From: DAIDJM01 sp964250215
Lineage (GTDB): Bacteria; Pseudomonadota; Alphaproteobacteria; Acetobacterales; Acetobacteraceae
Direction: 5' to 3'
Assembly (NCBI GenBank): GCA_964250215.1
Contig: CAXUEX010000180.1
Span: 1-5,321 of the forward strand
DNA: 5,321 bases
The notes below the pieces were generated by a model. That model saw only the letters and a list, made by a program, of their open reading frames with translations, had not been told where the DNA came from and ran no database searches. Shown piece after piece: positions 1 to 4,706 of the stretch (its first letter is position 1; each line of letters begins with the position of its first letter). The position numbers and the translations under genes are program-made.

Positions 1-151
1 GCGCAACCGGGCGAGTGCGCGGCGTCGCCACAGCCGCTGCCAGCCTGCGTTCAGGCTGTCGCGCCGCCCCGGTGCGGTCCAGCGGCTCGGCTTCCAGCGC
101 CTCGTCCGCGCCCCACTCCAGTTGCAACAGCAAGGCGTCTAGCGCGCTCAT
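1..151 (-). CDS. Probable uracil-DNA glycosylase (family 4), N-terminal part only
   Basis: The minus strand is open from an ATG at 151-149 to the window edge, giving 50 residues with no stop; the rest of the gene lies outside. The N-terminus contains LQLEWGADEAL followed by PLDR and then an Arg/Ala/Pro-rich linker. From memory this is how family-4 (Fe-S) uracil-DNA glycosylases of Acetobacteraceae and relatives begin, ahead of a catalytic domain that is not visible here. Such enzymes remove uracil arising from cytosine deamination, starting base excision repair in the cytoplasm. The frame is divergent from the ETF-QO gene, with 47 bp between start codons. An AAGGG about 10 nt upstream of the ATG could serve as a weak ribosome-binding site. 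The family call depends on the short N-terminal signature alone. That a gene starts here is more certain than what it encodes. Confidence 0.55.
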   Translation of the reverse strand, partial: MSALDALLLQLEWGADEALEAEPLDRTGAARQPERRLAAAVATPRTRPVA

Positions 152-198
152 GCCCGGGGCCCTTATCACAGGGCAGTCGTCTTCCGGGAAACTTCGCC

Positions 199-1827
199 AT
201 GTCCGACCGTGAGTCCATGCAGTTCGATGCGCTGATCGTCGGCGCGGGACCGGCCGGGCTGGCGGCGGCGATCCGGCTGAAGCAGTTCGCGCCGGAAAGC
301 GCCGTGTGCGTGGTGGAAAAGGCCGGCGAGCTGGGCGCGCACATTCTCTCCGGCGCGGTGATCGAAACGCGGGCGCTCGATGAGTTATTGCCGGACTGGA
401 AGGAGCGGGGCGCGCCGCTAAATACATCGGCCACTGGGGATCATTTTGTTTATTTGACGAAAACGCGCGCCATACGCTCGCCGATAACGCCGCCGCAGAT
501 GCGCAACCACGGCAATTACATCGTGAGCCTGAGCGACGTGGTGCGCTGGCTGGGGCAGCAAGCCGAGGCGTTGGGCGTGGATATCTATCCCGGCTTTGCC
601 GCCGCCGACCTGCTTATCGAGGATGGCCGCGTGGCCGGCGTGATCACGGGCGACATGGGCGTGCGCAAATCCGGCGAACACGGGCCGAACTACCAGCCCG
701 GCATGGAACTGCGCGCCACCTACACGCTGTTCGGAGAGGGTTGCCGCGGCTCGTTGGCGAAACGGCTGATGCAGATGTTCGATCTGCGCCGTGGCGTAGA
801 TCCGCAAACCTACGGGCTCGGCATAAAGGAGCTGTGGGAAATCCCGCGCGAAAGCCACAAGCCCGGCATGATCATGCACACAGTGGGCTGGCCGTACGAT
901 GCCGGCACCTATGCGGGGTCGTGGCTTTATCATTTCGGCGATGGCCTGGTTTCCTACGGCACCGTCACCGGCCTGGATTACCGCAACCCCTGGCTTTCGC
1001 CGTTCGACGAGATGCAGCGGCTGAAGACGCATCCGTTCATGCGCAAGCATTTCGAGGGTGGCCGGCGGATCAGCTACGGCGCGCGGGCGCTGTCGGAAGG
1101 CGGCTTTCAGGCCATCCCGCGGCTGGTGTTTCCCGGCGGCGCATTGATCGGCGATTCCGCCGGTTTTCTAAACTTGCCGAAGATCAAGGGCACGCATTGC
1201 GCGATGAAATCCGGCATGTTGGCAGCCGAAGCCATCGCCGACGCGCTGGCAGGCGGCAAGCCGGACGTGCTGGAATCATACCCCGAACGTTTCCGCCAGA
1301 GCTGGCTGTATGCCGAGCTGAAGCAGGAGCGAAATTTGCGGCCGGCCTACGAGAAACTAGGGTTGTACGGCTTTTTGGGTTACTCCGCAATCGACACGTT
1401 CCTGTTCCGCCGCCGCGCGCCATGGACGCTGCATCTGGCGCATCGAGACAACGAGACGCTGATACTGGCAAGCGACGCGAAGCGCATCGACTATCCCAAG
1501 CCCGACGGCGTACTGACCTTCGACCGACTATCCTCGGTGTTCATCAGCAACACGAACCACGAAGAAGACCAGCCCGTGCATCTGCGGCTGCGCGATCCGG
1601 CACGCTGGCTACCGGAGAACTGGGAGAAATACCGCAGCCCGGAAAGCCGCTATTGTCCGGCAGCGGTATACGAGGCTGTGGGCGTGGAAGAAGGCGCGCC
1701 ACGATTGCAGATCAATGCGCAGAACTGCGTTCACTGCAAGACCTGCGATATCAAGGATCCGACGCAAAATATAGATTGGGAAACGCCGGAGGGTGGCGGC
1801 GGCCCGAACTATCCGGGCGGCATGTGA
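199..1827 (+). CDS. Electron transfer flavoprotein-ubiquinone oxidoreductase (ETF-QO)
   Basis: This 542-residue protein takes electrons from reduced electron transfer flavoprotein (fed by acyl-CoA and amino-acid dehydrogenases) and passes them to ubiquinone at the inner face of the cytoplasmic membrane. The FAD-binding loop GAGPAG is at residues 15-20. The family block GDSAGFLNLPKIKGTH is at 318-333, followed by AMKSGMLAAEA. The C-terminal ferredoxin-like domain carries the four [4Fe-4S] cysteines C486, C510, C513 and C516 (CVHCKTC). The length is typical of bacterial ETF-QO and the protein ends normally. I chose the ATG at 199 because MSDRESM before the flavin strand fits homologues and a GGGA lies 9 nt upstream; the ATG at 217 is possible but less likely. 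The ETF subunit genes are not in the window. Codons about 73-92 form a short AT-rich patch, yet the protein there still reads as family sequence. Confidence 0.96.
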   Translation: MSDRESMQFDALIVGAGPAGLAAAIRLKQFAPESAVCVVEKAGELGAHILSGAVIETRALDELLPDWKERGAPLNTSATGDHFVYLTKTRAIRSPITPPQMRNHGNYIVSLSDVVRWLGQQAEALGVDIYPGFAAADLLIEDGRVAGVITGDMGVRKSGEHGPNYQPGMELRATYTLFGEGCRGSLAKRLMQMFDLRRGVDPQTYGLGIKELWEIPRESHKPGMIMHTVGWPYDAGTYAGSWLYHFGDGLVSYGTVTGLDYRNPWLSPFDEMQRLKTHPFMRKHFEGGRRISYGARALSEGGFQAIPRLVFPGGALIGDSAGFLNLPKIKGTHCAMKSGMLAAEAIADALAGGKPDVLESYPERFRQSWLYAELKQERNLRPAYEKLGLYGFLGYSAIDTFLFRRRAPWTLHLAHRDNETLILASDAKRIDYPKPDGVLTFDRLSSVFISNTNHEEDQPVHLRLRDPARWLPENWEKYRSPESRYCPAAVYEAVGVEEGAPRLQINAQNCVHCKTCDIKDPTQNIDWETPEGGGGPNYPGGM

Positions 1828-1843
1828 AACGCCGCCCGGCGCG
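1828..1843 (-). terminator. Possible weak terminator hairpin between convergent genes
   Basis: On the minus strand, downstream of the DUF4142 stop codon, CGCC-GGGC-GGCG (1841-1830) can form a 4-bp G/C stem, extendable by one G-T pair, followed by TTT. The stem and the T run are both short, so this is a weak candidate. On the plus strand the same hairpin has no T run and would not be a classical terminator for the ETF-QO gene. Confidence 0.2.
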
Positions 1844-1860
1844 CAAACCAAAATGGTGCT

Positions 1861-2382
1861 TCAGCCCGGAGCGGCGCCTTCGGCGTTCAGTGCCTCTGCC
1901 GCTTTGGTGTGCTTCTCATCCACCGACTTGAACTTGCTGATGAAAGCCTTCACCTGCTTACTCTGCGTGGACGATTCTTCTTTCTGCGAGTCCTGAGCGT
2001 CGTTCAGGTTTACCGCGCGCGCATCGGTGATGAAGGTGCTGTCGAACAAATGGCCGTCCACCGAACGCAGCCGATCAAGCTGCGTCTGCTGCGCGGCATC
2101 GGGTCCGGTGGGCAGTGATACGCCACAGCTTTGGCCAAGTTGTTGCAATTCTGTGTTGTACTTGTCGTGATCCTGCGTGAGCATCTCGGCGTATTGCTTC
2201 ACCTTCGGGTTGGAAGCCTTTTGCGTGGCCATCTGCGCCATCGAGAGTTCGTAGGCCGCCCCTTGCGCGTCCTGCTGCAAGTAGGTCTGGTCGGCGGCGT
2301 TGAGCTGGCAATTGCCGGCCTGGGCCAAGGCGGGTCCGGCGCCCATCAGCATCGCAGCCGTCAGTATCGGCATCATTCGCAT
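1861..2382 (-). CDS. Secreted DUF4142 family protein
   Basis: The 173-residue product has a Sec signal peptide: MRMM, a hydrophobic core at about residues 5-19, and a likely signal peptidase I site after ALA-20 (ALA|QAG). The mature part matches the DUF4142 (ferritin-like four-helix) pattern: a helix with AYELSMAQMATQKASNPKVK (43-62), then YAEMLTQDHDKYNTEL (64-79), then LGQSCGVSLP (82-91). These proteins are periplasmic or outer-membrane-associated and their biochemical role is unsettled. There is no lipobox, because the first cysteine (C25) sits in AGNC, so it is not an Lgt substrate. C25 and C86 are its only cysteines and could pair in the periplasm. The ATG at 2382 is preceded by GGGAG at 8 nt. 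The frame stays open far upstream into the neighbouring gene, but the signal peptide fixes the start. It ends 33 bp from the ETF-QO stop, pointing towards it. Confidence 0.88.
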   Translation of the reverse strand: MRMMPILTAAMLMGAGPALAQAGNCQLNAADQTYLQQDAQGAAYELSMAQMATQKASNPKVKQYAEMLTQDHDKYNTELQQLGQSCGVSLPTGPDAAQQTQLDRLRSVDGHLFDSTFITDARAVNLNDAQDSQKEESSTQSKQVKAFISKFKSVDEKHTKAAEALNAEGAAPG

Positions 2383-2390
2383 GTTCGGCA

Positions 2391-2395
2391 CTCCC
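2391..2395 (-). promoter_or_regulatory. Shine-Dalgarno site of the DUF4142 gene
   Basis: GGGAG on the minus strand is separated by 8 nt (TGCCGAAC) from the ATG at 2382. It supports that start over the two nearby ATG codons at 2376 and 2373, and over any start further upstream in the long open frame. Confidence 0.65.
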
Positions 2396-2416
2396 GATTG
2401 TGTTGGTCCCGCTGCG

Positions 2417-2440
2417 AACGTGAGGTGGCGCGCGCGGTTC
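2417..2440 (-). promoter_or_regulatory. Candidate EcfG-type (general stress response) promoter for the DUF4142 gene
   Basis: The minus strand reads CGAAC (GAAC at 2440-2437), then exactly 16 nt, then CGTT (2420-2417). The alphaproteobacterial general stress sigma factor EcfG recognises GGAAC-N16/17-CGTT, so this site matches all but the first G, with permitted spacing. Transcription would begin near 2410, leaving a leader of roughly 28 nt that contains the GGGAG ribosome-binding site. Placement and spacing are read directly from the sequence; use by EcfG is inferred. The surrounding DNA is G/C-rich and the match was found by eye, so chance is not excluded. Confidence 0.4.
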
Positions 2441-2461
2441 GGCGGCCGCCCCGGGGGCCGG
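2440..2461. repeat. G/C-only palindromic block between ubiK and the DUF4142 gene
   Basis: Twenty-two consecutive G/C bases contain a perfect 10-bp palindrome GGCGGCCGCC (2441-2450) and an adjoining CCCCGGGG (2449-2456). RNA read leftwards out of ubiK could fold strongly here. No T run follows on either strand, so it is not a classical intrinsic terminator. It could slow polymerase or mark the end of the ubiK transcript, or simply reflect base composition. Confidence 0.35.
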
Positions 2462-2476
2462 ATCACGTGGCCTCGA

Positions 2477-2764
2477 TTAACCCGGATTAGGCATGCGCGT
2501 GGCGAGCGCCTGTTCCAGCGTAACCAGGCGGGCTTCCAGCGCCGCGAGTCGGGCTTCCGCGGCTTCCTGGCCGGCGCGGGCATTGGCCGCGAGCTCCGTG
2601 ACCGCGTCGAGTTCCTCCCGGCGTACCAACTCCAGCCGGCGGATCGTCTCATCCACCCGGGCCTTGATGCCGGCCTCCAATTCCTCTCGCAGGCCCGAAA
2701 GCGCGGAGATCGCACCCCCGGCCACGCCGGCGAGATCCTCGAAAAACTTGGGGCGATCGCTCAT
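2477..2764 (-). CDS. ubiK: UbiK/BMFP-family accessory factor of ubiquinone biosynthesis
   Basis: This 95-residue protein belongs to the BMFP/YqiC group. UbiK in Escherichia coli binds UbiJ and helps the aerobic late steps of ubiquinone synthesis; BMFP proteins form trimeric coiled coils and can interact with membranes. The amphipathic N-terminal part begins MSDRPKFFEDLAGVAGGAI. The family core LVRREELDAVTELAANAR lies at 46-63. A C-terminal coiled coil (about 66-88) has leucines at 73, 76, 80, 83 and 87 in alternating 3-4 spacing. The ATG at 2764 was chosen because GGAG stands 6 nt before it; an in-frame TTG at 2779 would overlap that ribosome-binding site. The gene is divergent from hldD and lies 94 bp upstream of the DUF4142 gene on the same strand. 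No UbiJ or other ubi gene is in the window, so the role in ubiquinone synthesis is inferred from the family. Confidence 0.85.
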   Translation of the reverse strand: MSDRPKFFEDLAGVAGGAISALSGLREELEAGIKARVDETIRRLELVRREELDAVTELAANARAGQEAAEARLAALEARLVTLEQALATRMPNPG

Positions 2765-2770
2765 CCGACA

Positions 2771-2774
2771 CTCC
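2771..2774 (-). promoter_or_regulatory. Shine-Dalgarno site deciding the ubiK start
   Basis: GGAG on the minus strand is followed by TGTCGG (6 nt) and then the ATG at 2764. This is good spacing, and the site lies inside the would-be coding sequence of the alternative TTG start at 2779, arguing against that longer form. Confidence 0.7.
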
Positions 2775-2824
2775 AGCAAATAGGGGCAAAGCGGCAGGCC
2801 AGGAAGCGCGGCGCTGCCCCGGCC

Positions 2825-2859
2825 TTTTCTGCGTCCGCGCGCGCCTTATAACGCGCCGG
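2825..2859 (+). promoter_or_regulatory. Probable hldD promoter giving a leaderless transcript
   Basis: TATAAC at 2847-2852 matches five of six positions of the -10 consensus and stands out in very G/C-rich DNA. Sixteen bases upstream, TTTTCT (2825-2830) is a poor -35 candidate (three of six). Seven bases separate the -10 from the hldD ATG at 2860, so the predicted first transcribed base is about the A of the start codon. Bases 2840-2859 contain no purine-rich ribosome-binding site, which agrees with a leaderless message. The -10 sits in the palindrome TTATAA (2846-2851), which reads TATAAG on the other strand and could also serve ubiK. Confidence 0.5.
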
Positions 2860-3834
2860 ATGATTTTGATCACCGGGGGCGCCGGCTTCATCGGCTCGTA
2901 TCTTCAGGCCGAGCTTACCGCGCGCGGGCACGAAACCGTGATCGTGGACCGGCTGGGCAGCGAGGGCAAATGGCGCAACCTGGCGCGGCACCCGCCGGCG
3001 CGCATTGTGGCGCCGGCAGATTTCGCCGATTGGTGGCTTACGCAGCCGCCGGTGCAGATGCTGTTCCACATGGCGGCCGAAAGCCTCACCACGGCCACTG
3101 ACGGCGATCATGTGTGGCGCACGAACGTGGAGCTGAGTCTGCGCCTGTGGGAGCTTTGCGCGCAGCGCCGCGTGCGCTTCGTCTATGCCAGCTCCGCCGC
3201 CACGTATGGTGATGGCGCCCAGGGCTTCGACGACGATCCGGCGCACCTGGATCGGCTGCAGCCGACCAATCTGTATGCCTGGTCGAAGCACGTTTTCGAC
3301 CGGCGGGTGATGGAACTGCTGCGGCAGGGCGCGCCGCGGCCGCCGCAATGGGCAGGGCTGAAATTCTTCAACGTCTATGGCCCGAACGAATACCATAAGG
3401 GCGCGATGATTTCGGTGGTGAAGCGGAAATTCGATCAGGTCGCAGCCGGCCGGTCGCCGACGTTGTTCCGCTCGCACGTGCCCGGGCTCGCCGATGGGCA
3501 TCAGGCGCGCGATTTCGTGCATGTCGCGGATACGGTTGCGGTGATGCTGTGGCTGCTGGACAATCCCGGGACGAGCGGGCTGTTCAACGTGGGCACCGGG
3601 CAGGCTAGAACGTATCTCGACGTGGCGAATACTGTGGCGCGCAGTTGCGGCGCGGCGGAGCAGGTGGAGTTCGTGGAAATGCCGGAAGCGTTGCGCCTCC
3701 AATATCAATCTTTCACCGAGGCCAAAATTGAAAGATTGCGCGCCGCTGGCTATGCGGCGCCGTTCCTTTCCCTGGAGGAAGGCGTCGCCGGTTATGTGCG
3801 CGATTACCTGAAGCAGGCGAACCCCTATCGATGA
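2860..3834 (+). CDS. hldD: ADP-L-glycero-D-manno-heptose 6-epimerase
   Basis: This 324-residue enzyme converts ADP-D-glycero-D-manno-heptose to the L,D form used for the heptose of the lipopolysaccharide inner core, in the cytoplasm with bound NADP. It is an extended short-chain dehydrogenase/reductase: the nucleotide-binding GGAGFIG is at residues 6-12, the catalytic serine region YASSAATYG at 109-117, and Y139-x3-K143 follows. The HldD-specific block FNVYGPNEYHKG is at 170-181; its K180 corresponds to the second catalytic base described for the E. coli enzyme. GLFNVGTGQARTYLDVA and a C-terminal LEEGVAGYVRDYL also fit. The length is normal. The start is at the first residue of the Rossmann strand (MILITGG), with no ribosome-binding site before it. 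The gene overlaps lgt by ATGA and heads the cluster. Near the 3' end, codons around 281-293 are unusually AT-rich and form an inverted repeat. Other NAD-dependent sugar epimerases are less likely given the HKG block. Confidence 0.93.
   Translation: MILITGGAGFIGSYLQAELTARGHETVIVDRLGSEGKWRNLARHPPARIVAPADFADWWLTQPPVQMLFHMAAESLTTATDGDHVWRTNVELSLRLWELCAQRRVRFVYASSAATYGDGAQGFDDDPAHLDRLQPTNLYAWSKHVFDRRVMELLRQGAPRPPQWAGLKFFNVYGPNEYHKGAMISVVKRKFDQVAAGRSPTLFRSHVPGLADGHQARDFVHVADTVAVMLWLLDNPGTSGLFNVGTGQARTYLDVANTVARSCGAAEQVEFVEMPEALRLQYQSFTEAKIERLRAAGYAAPFLSLEEGVAGYVRDYLKQANPYR
3706..3738. repeat. Perfect 10-bp inverted repeat inside the 3' end of hldD
   Basis: CAATCTTTCA (3706-3715) is repeated exactly in inverse orientation as TGAAAGATTG (3729-3738), with 13 bases between. 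The arms are AT-rich in an otherwise G/C-rich gene and use codons rare in this neighbourhood (CAA, TCT, ATT, AGA, TTG). In RNA this would form a 10-bp stem about 90 nt upstream of the lgt start. The arms encode QSFT and IERL, residues that fit the HldD family, so coding constraint accounts for part of it. Confidence 0.7.
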
Positions 3835-4706
3835 GCGTGGTGCTGCCGTTTCCGCAATTCGATCCGGTGCTGGTGCAGATCGGGCCGTTCGCCATCCGCT
3901 GGTATGCGCTGGCCTATATCGTCAGCCTGGTGTTGGGATGGCGGATCATGCGCGGCCTCGTGCGGCTGCCTCCGGCTGTGGCCACCGTGCTCCAAACCGA
4001 CGATTTCCTCACCTGGGCCACGCTAGGTGTGGTGCTGGGCGGCCGGCTCGGCTACATCCTGTTCTATCAGCCGAGCCCGTACTTCGCCCACCCGCTCATG
4101 ATGCTGGCGGTATGGAACGGCGGCATGAGTTTCCACGGTGGCATGTTGGGCGTCACCATCGCGCTGATCCTGTTCTGCTACAAAAACAAGATTCCGCTGC
4201 TCGGCTTTGCCGACAGGCTGGCGATCGTGACGCCGATGGGTTTGGGCCTTGGCCGCTGCGCCAACTTCATCAACGGCGAGCTATGGGGAAGGCCGGCGCC
4301 TTCCAGCCTGCCCTGGGCCATGACATTCCCCCGCGCCGACGATCACGGCACCGTGCCGCGTCACCCTAGCCAGCTTTACGAGGCGCTGATGGAGGGCGTG
4401 ATCCTGTTCGCCGTCATGTGGACCGTGTCCCGCAATGAACGCCTGCGCGCGCGATTCGGGTTTCTTACCGGACTGTTCTTGGCGGGTTATGGTGTGGCGC
4501 GCAGCATTGGCGAATTCTTTCGCGAGCCGGACGCGTTCCTGGGCTTTCTTTGGGCCGGCGCCACGATGGGCCAGCTGCTCTGCATCCCGATGATGCTGGC
4601 CGGGCTCTGCCTGATGCTTTGGGCCTGGCGTCGCGCCTCGGAGTTGCCAGCCATGGAAGCAACCGTGGAGCCGTCGTCGCCCGAGGCGGAGCCGGTACCG
4701 CGCTGA
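3831..4706 (+). CDS. lgt: Phosphatidylglycerol-prolipoprotein diacylglyceryl transferase
   Basis: Lgt is a seven-helix inner-membrane enzyme that moves diacylglycerol from phosphatidylglycerol to the lipobox cysteine of prolipoproteins, the first step in lipoprotein maturation. The 291-residue product shows IRWYALAYI at 22-30, GGRLGYILFY at 70-79 and WNGGMSFHGGMLG at 95-107, with H102 matching the essential histidine of the family. The complete Lgt signature GRCANFINGELWG is at 141-153. RHPSQLYEA at 177-185 and R224-x3-E-x2-REPD (224-234) follow. Hydrophobic segments spread over the length support the polytopic fold. After the last helix there is a short Glu/Pro-rich tail (about 272-291). The ATG at 3831 overlaps the hldD stop (ATGA) and has only a weak purine stretch upstream, so translation is probably coupled to hldD. 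Its stop codon overlaps the probable start of the methyltransferase gene. Confidence 0.97.
   Translation: MSVVLPFPQFDPVLVQIGPFAIRWYALAYIVSLVLGWRIMRGLVRLPPAVATVLQTDDFLTWATLGVVLGGRLGYILFYQPSPYFAHPLMMLAVWNGGMSFHGGMLGVTIALILFCYKNKIPLLGFADRLAIVTPMGLGLGRCANFINGELWGRPAPSSLPWAMTFPRADDHGTVPRHPSQLYEALMEGVILFAVMWTVSRNERLRARFGFLTGLFLAGYGVARSIGEFFREPDAFLGFLWAGATMGQLLCIPMMLAGLCLMLWAWRRASELPAMEATVEPSSPEAEPVPR

Noticed and set aside
418..1050. A 210-codon minus-strand open frame within the ETF-QO gene
   Set aside because: Its composition is typical antisense sequence and there is no ribosome-binding site or motif; the sense frame encodes conserved ETF-QO throughout.
1848..1858. ACCA-AAA-TGGT inverted repeat as a terminator for ETF-QO
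   Set aside because: Four A/T-containing pairs with a 3-nt loop and no T run are too weak to call.
741..1931. A 396-codon open frame on the plus strand overlapping most of the ETF-QO gene in another frame
   Set aside because: It is Arg/Ala-rich low-information sequence with no recognisable motif, lies over a certain gene and runs past its end. It is a shadow frame of G/C-rich coding DNA.
1861..2715. A 284-residue fusion of the DUF4142 protein with a long N-terminal extension
   Set aside because: The extension overlaps ubiK in another frame and has no recognisable domain. The signal peptide and a well-placed ribosome-binding site put the real start at 2382.
2761..3708. A 315-codon minus-strand open frame opposite hldD
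   Set aside because: It is rich in His/Arg/Pro, as expected for the antisense of a G/C-biased gene, shows no family motif, and overlaps the divergent promoter region and the ubiK start.
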